64,000 bases of DNA from Stenotrophomonas maltophilia (GTDB lineage Bacteria > Pseudomonadota > Gammaproteobacteria > Xanthomonadales > Xanthomonadaceae): positions 241,497 to 305,496 of the forward strand of contig NZ_NEQV01000003.1 in the NCBI RefSeq assembly GCF_002799245.1, read 5' to 3'. Under the pieces are notes generated by a model that searched no databases, was not told where the DNA came from, and was given only the letters and a program-made list of their open reading frames with translations. The position numbers and the translations under genes are program-made. Shown here piece by piece: positions 15,898-25,579 of the stretch. How positions within the stretch are numbered: the stretch's first letter is position 1; each line of letters opens with the position of its first letter.

Positions 15898-17430
15898 ATG
15901 GCTTTGTCCCAGCCCTTGGCCGGTGCTCCGGCCCTGTCGCGTGCCCGTCGCTGGGCACTGCTGTTCACCGTCGCCGCCGGCCTGCTGCTGGTCACGCTCG
16001 ACAACTCCGTGCTCTACACCGCATTGCCCACACTGACCGAGGAACTCTCGGCCAGTGCCGGCCAGGCGCTGTGGATCATCAACGCCTATCCGCTGGTGAT
16101 GGCCGGCCTGCTGCTGGGCGCCGGCACGCTGGGCGACCGCATCGGCCACCGCCGCATGTTCCTGATCGGCCTGGTGGTGTTCGGCGTGGCTTCGCTGGCG
16201 GCGGCGTTCGCAGCAAGTGCTGCACAGCTGATTGCCGCGCGCGCGTTCCTGGCGGTGGGTGCGGCCGCGATGATGCCGGCCACGCTGGCGCTGATCGGCC
16301 TGAGTTTCCACGAAGAGCGCGAACGCAATATCGCCATCGCGATCTGGGGCTCGGTCGCCATTGTCGGTGCGGCGCTTGGCCCGATCATCGGTGGCTGGCT
16401 GCTGCAGCACTTCTGGTGGGGCTCGGTGTTCCTGATCAATGTACCGGTGGTGGTGGTCGCCTTCGTGGCCACGCTGCTGCTGGCGCCGGAAGGCCAGCGC
16501 GATACCTCGCGGCCGTGGGACCTGGTTTCGTCGCTGCTGGCGCTGGCCGCGCTGTCCGGCCTGGTGCTGGCGATCAAGTCGCTGATCGCTACGCCGCCGT
16601 CGTATGCACTGGGCGCTGGTGCGCTGCTGTTGGCGGTCATGGCAGGTGCGGCGTTTGCACGCCGCCAGCAGCAGCTGCCGTATCCGCTGCTGGACTTCGC
16701 GATCTTCCGCAACCCGGCGTTCCTGGCCGGCACGCTGTCGGCGGTGTTCACCCTGTTTGCGATGGCCGGCCTGCAGCTGGTCACCACCCAGCGCTTCCAG
16801 CTGGTGGCGGGCTTCTCGCCGCTGCAGGCTGGCCTGCTGGTGTCGGTGGCGGCGCTGGGCAGCCTGCCCAGCGCGCTGCTGGGGGGCAGCATCCTGCACC
16901 GGGTGGGCCTGCGCCCGCTGATCTGCGGTGGCCTGGCCGCAGGTGCGCTGGGCGTGGGTGTGGTGGCGTTCGGCTTCCCGCACGGTCTCGGCTGGGTGGT
17001 CGCAGGCATGGCGATCACCGGCTTCGGCATGGGCTCGGCCATCTCGGTGGCGTCCACCGCCATCCTCAACAATGTGCCGGCACATCGCGCGGGCATGGCC
17101 TCGTCGGTGGAAGAGGTGTCCTACGAGTTCGGTGGCCTGCTGGCGGTGGCGATGCTGGGCAGCCTGAGCGCGGCGATGTACGGCGCGTTCCTGCCGGTTT
17201 CGGCCGACATGCCGGCGCTTGCCCGTGAAGGCATCACCCAGGCACTGCATGCCGCACGCGAAAGCGGGCAGGGCGAGTGGTTCGCGCTGGCTACGGCCGC
17301 GTATGACCGCGGCTACCAGATCGTGCTGCTGGTGATCACTGCCGTGCTGGCGCTGGGTGCGGCGATCATCGCGCGCCTGCTGCGCGGCCGCGTCGGCAGC
17401 CGCGAGGGCGCGGCCGATCGCGTAAAATGA
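15898..17430 (+). CDS. MFS multidrug exporter, DHA2 family (SmvA/EmrB-like, 14 helices)
   Basis: 510 residues, proton-driven drug exporter of the inner membrane. The first helix carries LLLVTLDNSVLYTALPTL, with the Asp typical of DHA2 pumps. Motif A is GTLGDRIGHRRMFLIG. Fourteen hydrophobic segments and the length fit SmvA-type quaternary-ammonium and biocide exporters. The final residues are a basic tail (RVGSREGAADRVK). A TetR gene follows after 4 bases and a long palindrome precedes it, so a self-contained drug-inducible exporter-repressor operon is likely. The substrate is not proven by sequence. Confidence 0.9.
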   Translation: MALSQPLAGAPALSRARRWALLFTVAAGLLLVTLDNSVLYTALPTLTEELSASAGQALWIINAYPLVMAGLLLGAGTLGDRIGHRRMFLIGLVVFGVASLAAAFAASAAQLIAARAFLAVGAAAMMPATLALIGLSFHEERERNIAIAIWGSVAIVGAALGPIIGGWLLQHFWWGSVFLINVPVVVVAFVATLLLAPEGQRDTSRPWDLVSSLLALAALSGLVLAIKSLIATPPSYALGAGALLLAVMAGAAFARRQQQLPYPLLDFAIFRNPAFLAGTLSAVFTLFAMAGLQLVTTQRFQLVAGFSPLQAGLLVSVAALGSLPSALLGGSILHRVGLRPLICGGLAAGALGVGVVAFGFPHGLGWVVAGMAITGFGMGSAISVASTAILNNVPAHRAGMASSVEEVSYEFGGLLAVAMLGSLSAAMYGAFLPVSADMPALAREGITQALHAARESGQGEWFALATAAYDRGYQIVLLVITAVLALGAAIIARLLRGRVGSREGAADRVK

Positions 17431-17434
17431 TGCG

Positions 17435-17992
17435 ATGAGAACCAGCAAGCGCGACCGCATCCTCGACGCCGCCGTCAACGTGATCAATCGTGACGGCGTG
17501 CGCGCGGTGACCTTCGAGTCGGTGGCGGCCGAGGCCCAGCTGACCCGTGGCGGCCTGCTGTACCACTTCCCCTCGCGCGAGGCGCTGCTGCGCGGCATCG
17601 ACGAGCATCTGGTGCAGGCCTGGGAGGCGTCGATGGAAACGCTGCTGGGCAAGCGTGCGGATGAAGCGTCGGCGCTGGAGCGCTACCAGACCTTCGTGCG
17701 CGTCTCGGCGCAGAGCGCCACCCGTGCCGAACTGATGTTCATGCTCGAATCGGCCGACCCGGACGCCGATGAGCGTCCGTGGGGGCCGGCGGTGCGACGC
17801 TGGGCACCGCTGCCGCCAGCGGCGGGTGTGGACAATCCGGCTGCACTCGACAATTTCGTGGCGCGGTTGGCCGCCGACGGCCTGTGGATCTACGAGGCGA
17901 TGTACGAAGGGCAGCTGGATGAAGGCGTACGTGCCCAGGTTGCCGAACGCATCGCCGGGTTGCTGGCGAAGGCTGACGGAACGTCCAGCTAG
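17435..17992 (+). CDS. TetR/AcrR-family repressor of the MFS exporter
   Basis: 185 residues. The N-terminal helix-turn-helix (residues 1-50) reads KRDRILDAAVNVINRDG ... FESVAAEAQLTRGGLLYHFPSREALLRGI. The C-terminal ligand domain begins near residue 75 (ASALERYQTFVRVSAQSATRAEL). It starts 4 bases after the exporter stop, so it is co-transcribed and probably self-limiting. The 36-bp palindrome upstream of the exporter is the probable operator. Confidence 0.9.
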   Translation: MRTSKRDRILDAAVNVINRDGVRAVTFESVAAEAQLTRGGLLYHFPSREALLRGIDEHLVQAWEASMETLLGKRADEASALERYQTFVRVSAQSATRAELMFMLESADPDADERPWGPAVRRWAPLPPAAGVDNPAALDNFVARLAADGLWIYEAMYEGQLDEGVRAQVAERIAGLLAKADGTSS

Positions 17993-18007
17993 GCGGGCAT
18001 CACCCTG

Positions 18008-18094
18008 GTAGAGCCGACCGCTGGTCGGCTGCCCTTCGATCAGACAACGAAAACCCCGCGCTTCGCGCGATGGTCGACCAACGGTCGACCCTAC
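18008..18094. repeat. Facing GTAG repeats between TetR and AraC genes
   Basis: The left unit GTAGAGCCGACCGCTGGTCGGCT faces a right unit reading GTAGGGTCGACCGTTGGTCGACC on the minus strand. The GTAG end of the right unit overlaps the stop codon of the AraC-family gene. Confidence 0.8.
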
Positions 18095-18963
18095 CCGGCC
18101 CCCGCTACAAGACCGGCCAGCCACGCTCGCGGCGAGGCCCCCAGCCGCTTGCGGAACGCCTTCGACAGCGACGCGGTATCGGCAAACCCCACCTCGATCG
18201 CCACCTGCTTGACCGCCACGCCTGCGCGCAGCTGCGCGCAAGCCAGGCTCAGCCGCCAGTCCAGCAGATAGCTGGCCGGCGTCGCCTGCATCACGTCCTT
18301 GAACACTGCCGCGAACGCGCTGCGCGACATGCCGGCGGTCGCGGCCATCCGCGGCAGCGTCCATGCGTCCTGCGGCGCCTGGTGCATCGCCACCAGCGTG
18401 CGTGCCAGCCGCGCATCGGACAGCCCGCGCATCAGCCCGTGGCTGACCCCGGCCGCATCCGGATGGTCGACCACCCAGCGCAGGATCTGGATCAATGCCA
18501 CCTCGAACAGGCGGTTGGTCAGCAGTCGTGAGCCGCAGCGCTGGCGATCGGCCTCTGCGAACAGCAGGTGCAGGGTGTCATCCAGTTCGCCGATCGCGGC
18601 CAGCGGCACCACCATCACCGGGGGCAGCGACTGCACGATCGGATTGCGTGCGCCGCCATCGAAATCCAGCGTGGCGCAGGTGAAATCCGGGCCATCCAGC
18701 GGCGCATTGAAGAACACATGGCGTAGCGGCTGCGGATACAGCAGCAGGCTGGGCGTGTCGATCTTCAACCGCGGCAGCGCGGTGTCGCCATCGGGGTGAC
18801 GGACCTCCATTTCACCCTGGCGCAGGATATGCAGGAAGGCACGCCCCGGCTGTGGCTCGAACACCTGCCGCCCGCACAGCGGGCCGCTGTGGAACAGCGC
18901 GGCCTGCACCCGGAAGCGTTCCAGCAGCGAGGAGAGGCGATCGGGCGCGGAGGGCATGCTCAT
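18091..18963 (-). CDS. AraC-family regulator with cupin sensor domain
   Basis: 290 residues. An N-terminal cupin-type ligand domain (about 20-190, with LLLYPQPLRHVFFNAP) is followed by the AraC double helix-turn-helix: LPRMAATAGMSRSAFAAVFK and VKQVAIEVGFADTASLSKAFRKRLGASP. It is divergent from the AhpD-like gene at 19070, a pairing often seen for regulators of alkylhydroperoxidase-type genes, and probably controls it. The 106-base gap contains AT-rich ATATGTTCGGCGTATTGCG. Its TAG stop is provided by a palindromic repeat. Confidence 0.88.
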   Translation of the reverse strand: MSMPSAPDRLSSLLERFRVQAALFHSGPLCGRQVFEPQPGRAFLHILRQGEMEVRHPDGDTALPRLKIDTPSLLLYPQPLRHVFFNAPLDGPDFTCATLDFDGGARNPIVQSLPPVMVVPLAAIGELDDTLHLLFAEADRQRCGSRLLTNRLFEVALIQILRWVVDHPDAAGVSHGLMRGLSDARLARTLVAMHQAPQDAWTLPRMAATAGMSRSAFAAVFKDVMQATPASYLLDWRLSLACAQLRAGVAVKQVAIEVGFADTASLSKAFRKRLGASPRAWLAGLVAGAG

Positions 18964-19069
18964 GGACGTATGGACAATATGTTCGGCGTATTGCGAATAA
19001 TGCGTCCAGCGAGTCTACCTAGGATGAGCGGGTCGTCCAATCCCGGGCGCTTTCCCAAGGAGATTCACC

Positions 19070-19606
19070 ATGTCCCGTGTCCCCCTGATCGATGCCACCA
19101 ATACCACCACCGACCGCCAGGCCCTGCTGGGCCAGGTGCACGCTGCCTTCGGTGCCACCCCGGCCATGTTCCGCGCCGTGGCCAACTCGCCGGCCGCCCT
19201 GCAGAGCATGTGGGGTTCGTTCGGTGCACTGGGTGGCGGTCGCCTGTCGCCGCTGCTGGGCGAGCAGATCGCCGTGGCCATCGCCAACCGCAACGCGTGT
19301 GAGTACTGCCTGGCCGCACACACCGCGCTGGGCCGCAAGGCCGGCGCCAGCGGCGAGCAGATGGCGGCCGCGCAGATCGGCCAGTCCAGCGATCCGGCCA
19401 CTGCCGCTGCCCTGGATTTCGCGCTGAAAGTGGTCGAGCAGCGTGCGCAGCTTGCCGACGGTGATGTGCAGGCGCTGCGTGCCGCCGGCTTCGACGATGA
19501 GCAGATCGTGGAGATCCTCGCCCATGTGGCGCTCAACCTGTTCACCAACTACGTCAACGTGGCGTTCGACGTGCCGGTGGACTTCCCGAAGGTGGCGTTG
19601 CGCTGA
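19070..19606 (+). CDS. AhpD-like / carboxymuconolactone decarboxylase-family protein
   Basis: 178 residues, cytoplasmic and all-helical. The family's redox or active-site motif C-x3-H is present in NACEYCLAAHTALGRKAG (residues about 75-90), with two Cys (CEYC) as in peroxidase-type members. This favours an AhpD-like thiol peroxidase function over ring decarboxylation. RBS AAGGAG lies 8 bases before the ATG. It is divergent from an AraC-family regulator. The physiological substrate is unknown. Confidence 0.85.
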   Translation: MSRVPLIDATNTTTDRQALLGQVHAAFGATPAMFRAVANSPAALQSMWGSFGALGGGRLSPLLGEQIAVAIANRNACEYCLAAHTALGRKAGASGEQMAAAQIGQSSDPATAAALDFALKVVEQRAQLADGDVQALRAAGFDDEQIVEILAHVALNLFTNYVNVAFDVPVDFPKVALR

Positions 19607-19615
19607 GCTGTATCA

Positions 19616-19640
19616 GGCCGGGGGCACCCTGCTCCCGGCC
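19616..19640. terminator. Strong hairpin between convergent genes
   Basis: GGCCGGGGGC-ACCCT-GCTCCCGGCC: a 10-bp stem with one G-T pair and a 5-base loop, between the AhpD-like stop and the fdhD stop. It has no clear T-run but is well placed to act in both directions. Confidence 0.5.
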
Positions 19641-19644
19641 GCCC

Positions 19645-20493
19645 TCAGCTGCCTTGGCTGTTGCCGGGCTGCAACCGCTCCGGATGGGTATACACGTTGA
19701 ACCCGCTCTCCCGAGCGAACCCGACCAGGCACAGGCCGGCGCTGCGGGCCAGATCGATCGCCAGCGCGGTCGGCGCCGATACCGCAGCCAGCACGCTGGC
19801 ACCGGCGCGCACCGCCTTGCTGACCATCTCGTAGCTGGCCCGGCTGGAAATCACCAGCAGGCCGCCTTCAATGGCGTGTTCGTTGTGGTGCAGGGCGCCG
19901 ATCAGCTTGTCCAGCGCGTTGTGGCGACCGACGTCCTCGCGCACCCAGCCGATGCGCCCGCTGGCATCGGCCCAGGCGGCGGCGTGGGTGGAGCCGCTTG
20001 CCGCATTCATCGGCTGGTGCTGTGCCAGCGTGGCCAGCGCCCGCTGCAGAGAGGCCGGCGGGTAGGTGCGTCGCTCGCGAATCTGCGGCAGCGGGCGCAG
20101 CACTTCTTCCAGCTGGCGCGTGCCACACAGGCCACAGCCTCCGCGGCCCGGCAGCAGGCGCCCGTTGGCTGGGTCCAGGTCGGCGCCGGGCGCCTCTTCG
20201 GCCACGGTCATCTGTAGTTCGATGCCTTCCAGCTGCGGGCGGATGTCGATCGACAGCAGCTGCGACGGGGTATCGATCAGGCCTTCGCTGAGCGAGAACC
20301 CGAGGGCGAAGTCTTCCAGGTCGCACGGCGTGGCCATCATCACCGCGAAGGCGGCGCCGTTGTAGCGCAGCGCCACCGGTACTTCCTCGGCCACCACATC
20401 GACCTGCTGCTGTCGGCCCTCGTTGCGCCAGCGCTGCAACGGGCGGTGCGCGGTGCCGGCAGGCGGGGTGTGCGGCGGAATCGAATCAGGCAT
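19645..20493 (-). CDS. fdhD: Formate dehydrogenase accessory sulfurtransferase FdhD
   Basis: 282 residues. FdhD moves sulfur from IscS to the molybdenum cofactor before it enters formate-dehydrogenase-type enzymes. The C-x2-C loop is seen in RGGCGLCGTRQLEEV (about 118-125). The conserved cores EDFALGFSLSEGLI, WVREDVGRHNALDKLIG and SSRASYEMVSKAVRAGA are intact. The start MPDSIPPHTPPAG was chosen because upstream sequence in the open frame is unlike the family. It is divergent from a YdeP/FdhF-type molybdoenzyme gene, its likely client. Confidence 0.93.
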   Translation of the reverse strand: MPDSIPPHTPPAGTAHRPLQRWRNEGRQQQVDVVAEEVPVALRYNGAAFAVMMATPCDLEDFALGFSLSEGLIDTPSQLLSIDIRPQLEGIELQMTVAEEAPGADLDPANGRLLPGRGGCGLCGTRQLEEVLRPLPQIRERRTYPPASLQRALATLAQHQPMNAASGSTHAAAWADASGRIGWVREDVGRHNALDKLIGALHHNEHAIEGGLLVISSRASYEMVSKAVRAGASVLAAVSAPTALAIDLARSAGLCLVGFARESGFNVYTHPERLQPGNSQGS

Positions 20494-20737
20494 GCAACGC
20501 GTCCGGACAAGGGAGAAACGCGGGCGGGCCACCGCCTGCGGTTTCGAGGATAGCGCAGTGGTCGCGCGCAGACGCGGCTGTAACCGTTGCCATGGCAGGT
20601 TGTGTGGAAAACAGCCTGCACCCACTGGCGAAGCGGCGTGGGCCGTGCTTGACTGTGGGGCTGGCCATGCAGCCGAAACGATTGCCGGCCGGCGTTGTGC
20701 TGTTCGTTGTTGCGTTCCTCCCGCCAGGTTCCCGAAC

Positions 20738-23023
20738 ATGTCCGAGCAGAAGCCGCCGCGTTACAAGCCCTACAACCAGCCCGCCGGGGGCTGGGGTGCC
20801 GCCGGCGCCACCGCCAGGGTGCTGTTGCAGCAGAGCGTGATCGGCAAGGGGTCGAAGGCGCTGTTGGCGATGAACCAGCCGGGCGGCTTCAAGTGCCCCA
20901 GCTGCGCGTTCCCCGATGCCGACGAACGCAGGAAGCTGGAGTTCTGCGAGAACGGTGCGAAGGCGCTGGCCTGGGAGGCCACCCAGTTCCGCGCCGGTCG
21001 TGAGCTGTTCGCCCGGCACACCGTCACCGAGTTGATGGCGCAGACCGACTACTGGCTGGAAATGCAGGGCCGCCTGACCGAGCCGATGCGCTACGACGCG
21101 GCCACCGACCACTATGTGCCGTGCAGCTGGGACGAGGCGTTCGCGCTGATCGGCCGCCACCTGCAGGCGCTGGACAGCCCCCACCAGGCCGAGTTCTACA
21201 CCTCCGGGCGCACGCCCAATGAAGCCGCGTTCCTGTACTCGATCTTCGTGCGCGAGTTCGGCACCAACAACTTCCCGGACTGCTCCAACATGTGCCACGA
21301 GCCGACCAGCCGTGGCCTGCCGCCGGCCATCGGGGTGGGCAAGGGCACCATCGTGCTGCAGGACTTCGAGCACGCCGAGGCGATCTTCGTGATCGGCCAG
21401 AATACCGGCACCAACTCGCCGCGGATGATGAGCAACCTGGTCGAGGCGCGCAAACGCGGCATCCCGATCGTGGCGGTCAATCCGATGCCCGAGCGCGCGC
21501 TGATCCGCTTCGCAGAACCGCAGGACGTGGTGCAGATGGCCACGTTCGGTTCGACCGAGATCACCAGCGAATTCGTGCACATCCGCATCGGCGGTGACCT
21601 GGCCCTGATCAAGGGCATGATGAAAGTGATGTTCGAGCGCGAAGCGCAGGGCGAACGCGTGCTCGACCACGCGTTCCTGGCCGAACACACGGTGGGCCTG
21701 GAGGCGCTGCGCGAGGATGTGCTGGCACAGGACTGGGACCAGATCGTGCAGGTGTCCGGCATCCCGCAGGCACAGATCCGCCGCTGCGCGGAGATCTACA
21801 TCCGCTCCAACGCCACCGTGATCTGTTACGGCATGGGGCTGACCCAGCACCAGTATGGCTCGCGCCTGCTGCAGCAGGTGGCCAACCTGCTGATGCTGCG
21901 CGGCAACTTCGGCAAGCCCGGTGCCGGCATCGGGCCGATCCGCGGGCATTCCAATGTGCAGGGCGACCGCACCGTCGGCATCGACGAAAAGCCCAAGCCG
22001 GCCTACCTGGACCGTGTGCAGCAGGTGTTCGGCTTCGATCCGCCACGTGAGCACGGCCACCATGTGGTCGAGTCGATCGAGGCGATGCTGGATGGCAGCG
22101 CCAGGGTGTTCATCGGCCTGGGCGGGAATTTCATCCATGCGGTGCCGGACACTCCGCGCGCGTACGAGGCCATGCGTGGCCTGGAGCTGACGGTTGGCAT
22201 CGCCACCAAGCTCAACCGCGGCCATCTGGTTCATGGCCGCGATGCGCTGATCCTGCCGGTGGTGGCGCGCTCGGAGCGCATCGTCACGCCGGCTGGCGAG
22301 CAGTTCGTCACCATCGAAGACGCGATGTCGAACGTGACCGCCTCGCGCGGCGTGCTCGAACCGGTCAGCACGGAGGTGTTGCCCGAGGTCGAGATCGTCT
22401 GCCGCATGGCGATGGCTGCGCTGCCGCACAGCAGGGTCGACTGGGCGCGCTGCATGCGCGACTATGCGCCCATCCGCGAGCTGATCGCCGCCGTGTACCC
22501 GGAGATCTACACTGGATTCAACGAGCGCATCCAGCAGCCTCACGGTTTCCATCTTGATATCCCGCCACGCCGCCGGGTGTGGCCCACGCCCAATGGCAAG
22601 GCCAACATCCTGGTGATGCCCGGGCTGGACGTGGACGACCCGGTGCACGACCCGGACATGTTGCGGTTGGCCACGGTGCGTTCGCACGATCAGTACAACA
22701 CCACCATCTACAGCTACAACGACCGCTATCGCGGCGTGTACAACGATCGCATGGTGCTGTTCATGAACATCGAGGACCGGCTGGCGCGCGGGCTGGAGAA
22801 GGAGGCGCGGGTCAGCCTGGAGACGATCAGCGGCGATGGCGTGCAGCGGCGCATCGAGGGCCTGACCGTACTGGATTACCCGATGCCGCGCGGCGCGCTG
22901 GCGGGTTACTACCCCGAATTGAACCCGCTGTTGCCGCTGGACTACTACGACAGGATCAGCGGTACGCCAGCCGCCAAGTCGATCCCGGTGCGGATGAGTG
23001 CGATGGTGGCGGAGATTGCGTGA
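20738..23023 (+). CDS. FdhF/YdeP-family molybdopterin oxidoreductase
   Basis: 761 residues. Cytoplasmic bis-MGD enzyme of the DMSO-reductase superfamily, YdeP branch. The N-terminus has FKCPSCAFPD followed by EFCENGAKAL, a C-x2-C-x13-C arrangement suited to an iron-sulfur cluster. The motif FPDCSNMCHEPTSRGL holds the probable molybdenum-ligating Cys. GQNTGTNSPRMMSNL and MLRGNFGKPGAGIGPIRGHSNVQGDRT are cofactor-binding signatures. The C-terminal MopB domain includes SHDQYNTTIYSYNDRYRGVY. YdeP is linked to acid resistance in E. coli, but the reaction is unproven. No selenocysteine UGA is seen. It is divergent from fdhD; the 244-base gap between them holds nothing else I can identify. Confidence 0.9.
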   Translation: MSEQKPPRYKPYNQPAGGWGAAGATARVLLQQSVIGKGSKALLAMNQPGGFKCPSCAFPDADERRKLEFCENGAKALAWEATQFRAGRELFARHTVTELMAQTDYWLEMQGRLTEPMRYDAATDHYVPCSWDEAFALIGRHLQALDSPHQAEFYTSGRTPNEAAFLYSIFVREFGTNNFPDCSNMCHEPTSRGLPPAIGVGKGTIVLQDFEHAEAIFVIGQNTGTNSPRMMSNLVEARKRGIPIVAVNPMPERALIRFAEPQDVVQMATFGSTEITSEFVHIRIGGDLALIKGMMKVMFEREAQGERVLDHAFLAEHTVGLEALREDVLAQDWDQIVQVSGIPQAQIRRCAEIYIRSNATVICYGMGLTQHQYGSRLLQQVANLLMLRGNFGKPGAGIGPIRGHSNVQGDRTVGIDEKPKPAYLDRVQQVFGFDPPREHGHHVVESIEAMLDGSARVFIGLGGNFIHAVPDTPRAYEAMRGLELTVGIATKLNRGHLVHGRDALILPVVARSERIVTPAGEQFVTIEDAMSNVTASRGVLEPVSTEVLPEVEIVCRMAMAALPHSRVDWARCMRDYAPIRELIAAVYPEIYTGFNERIQQPHGFHLDIPPRRRVWPTPNGKANILVMPGLDVDDPVHDPDMLRLATVRSHDQYNTTIYSYNDRYRGVYNDRMVLFMNIEDRLARGLEKEARVSLETISGDGVQRRIEGLTVLDYPMPRGALAGYYPELNPLLPLDYYDRISGTPAAKSIPVRMSAMVAEIA

Positions 23024-23048
23024 CGCGCGCATCGGCTATCATCGGCGG

Positions 23049-23390
23049 GTGAACCTGCCTGGCCTGCTGCTGCGATGGATGGTGCTTGTCGCCCTGGTGC
23101 TGAATGCACCGGCGCTGGCACGTGCCGCGCCTTCGTTCAGCGGACCGGCCAACCCGGACCATTGCGCTGCACCGCATTCGGCCGCGATGGCTGCGGCGGG
23201 CTGCTGCGATGATGCGTCCCCGGCGGCCTGCCAGAGCGGTGAGTGTGAATGCCCGCCGGCCTGCCTCGGCATGCTGGCAACGTCGACTGGAACGCCGGCC
23301 TCGCCGTGGCGCGAGGCGCCGGTAGCCGCCAGTTCCCGGCAACGCGCACCGCCGCCGATGCCGGACCCGCTGCGTCCGCCCATCGTGTGA
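23049..23390 (+). CDS. CopL-like small metal-binding protein
   Basis: 113 residues starting at GTG 23049. A hydrophobic signal (LLLRWMVLVALVLNAPALARA) precedes a Cys/His-rich core: DHCAAPHSAAMAAAGCCDD, then ACQSGECECPPACLG. The tail PPPMPDPLRPPIV resembles the C-terminus of CopL-family proteins, which regulate copper resistance operons in Xanthomonas and Stenotrophomonas. It lies 116 bases before a DUF411 metal-binding gene. CopL normally precedes copA/copB, which are absent here, so this is a stand-alone CopL-like pairing. A later in-frame ATG exists but would cut into the signal. Confidence 0.65.
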   Translation: MNLPGLLLRWMVLVALVLNAPALARAAPSFSGPANPDHCAAPHSAAMAAAGCCDDASPAACQSGECECPPACLGMLATSTGTPASPWREAPVAASSRQRAPPPMPDPLRPPIV

Positions 23391-23505
23391 TGTCCTGCAG
23401 GCCTCAAGCGCCTGCCACGACTGCTCGACTCATTTTCGACTGTGCCTGCGCGCTCAATGCGCGGGCGGCGGGCCGCGTTGCCCGCATCTGCAAAGGAATC
23501 ACGCC

Positions 23506-24039
23506 ATGAACCGTCCTCTCTCTCTAGCCCTGCTGCTGGCCACCGTGCTGGCGACTGCCGCCTGCGCACGTGCTGCTGAAGAATCGACTGCCACGCCGGT
23601 GGCCGGCGAAACGCCGACGACGCCGGCCAAGGCCAGCCCGGCCACGGTCGATCCGGCCTTGCCGGTCGCCATCGTGCACAAGACCGCCAGCTGTGGCTGC
23701 TGCGGCGTCTGGGTCGACCACCTGAAGGCCGCCGGCTTCCAGGTGGACGTGCGCGATACCGATGACATGCATCCGATCAAGGTTCGCCTGGGCGTGCCGG
23801 TCGGCAAGGCCTCCTGCCACACCGCCGAGATCGGTGGCTATGTGGTCGAGGGCCACATCCCGGCCGCGGACATCAAGCGACTGCTGGCCGAACGCCCGGC
23901 CGCGCGCGGCCTGGTGCTGCCCGGCATGCCGGCCGGTTCGCCGGGCATGGAAATGCCGGACGGCCATGTGCAGCCGTACACCGTCGAGCTGGTGCGGACC
24001 GACGGCAGCACCGAACCCTTCGCCCAGCACGGGCAGTAG
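23506..24039 (+). CDS. DUF411 periplasmic metal-binding protein
   Basis: 177 residues. The signal ends in LLATVLATAAC, a possible lipobox. A Thr/Pro-rich linker leads to the DUF411 domain, which has a thioredoxin-like fold with KTASCGCCGVWVDHLKAAGF, a CxCC cluster likely to bind Cu(I), and KASCHTAEIGGYVVEGHIPA. The tail is Met/His-containing (GMEMPDGHVQPY). The family is found in copper and silver resistance loci. RBS AAAGGA is upstream. The stop codon TAG is the TAG of the first repeat in the following array. Confidence 0.85.
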   Translation: MNRPLSLALLLATVLATAACARAAEESTATPVAGETPTTPAKASPATVDPALPVAIVHKTASCGCCGVWVDHLKAAGFQVDVRDTDDMHPIKVRLGVPVGKASCHTAEIGGYVVEGHIPAADIKRLLAERPAARGLVLPGMPAGSPGMEMPDGHVQPYTVELVRTDGSTEPFAQHGQ

Positions 24040-24687
24040 AGCCGAGCCCACGCTCGGCTGCTCTTGGCCGACAAGCCGAGCATCGGCTCGGCTCTACAGG
24101 GTCAGCGGCACCTGGCCGTAGTGCTTTTACTGTAGAGCCGAGCCCACGCTCGGCTGCTTTTGGGCGACACGCCGAGCATCGGCTCGGCTCTACAGGATCA
24201 GCGGCACCTGGCCGTAGTGCTTTTACTGTAGAGCCGAGCCCACGCTCGGCTGCTTTTGGCCGACACACCGAGCATCGGCTCGGCGCTACAGGATCAGCGG
24301 CACCTGGCCGTAGTGCTTTTACTGTAGAGCCGAGCCCACGCTCGGCTGCTTTTGGCCGACACGCCGAGCATCGGCTCGGCTCTACAGGATCAGCGGCACC
24401 TGGCCGTAGTGCTTTTACTGTAGAGCCGAGCCCACGCTCGGCTGTATTTGGCCGACAAGCCGAGCATCGGCTCGGCTCTACAGGATCAGCGGCACCTGGC
24501 CGTAGTGCTTTTACTGTAGAGCCGAGCCCACGCTCGGCTGCTCTTGGCCGACACGCCGAGCATCGGCTCGGCTCTACAGGATCAGCGGCACCTGGCCGTA
24601 CCGAACCCTTCGCCCAGCACGGGCTGTAGAGTCGAGCCCACGCTCGGCTGCTTTTGGCCGACAAGCCGAGCATCGGCCCGGCGCTAC
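24036..24687. repeat. Tandem array of seven GTAG palindromic pairs, 96-bp period
   Basis: Units begin at 24036, 24132, 24228, 24324, 24420, 24516 and 24626. The first five steps between units are exactly 96 bases and the last is 110. Each unit is GTAGAGCCGAGCCCACGCTC..., then an inverted partner ending CGGCTCTAC, then a spacer containing GGATCAGCGGCACCTGGCCG and TAGTGCTTTTACT. The spacer before the seventh unit is replaced by a copy of CCGAACCCTTCGCCCAGCAC, which is also the end of the DUF411 gene. The array fills the whole gap between the DUF411 gene and blaL1, and no gene lies in it. Confidence 0.92.
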
Positions 24688-24691
24688 AGGA

Positions 24692-25567
<876 letters not shown>

Positions 25568-25579
25568 TCACGTCCGTTT

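Noticed and set aside
23873..24673. A 266-codon minus-strand frame with six or seven 32-residue repeats
   Set aside because: It is a product of the 96-bp palindromic array: the period is divisible by three, so a frame stays open. The residues follow the repeat sequence and there is no ribosome-binding site or family likeness.
24036..24687. CRISPR array
   Set aside because: The spacers are nearly identical to each other, the repeats are long facing palindromes, and no cas gene is present.
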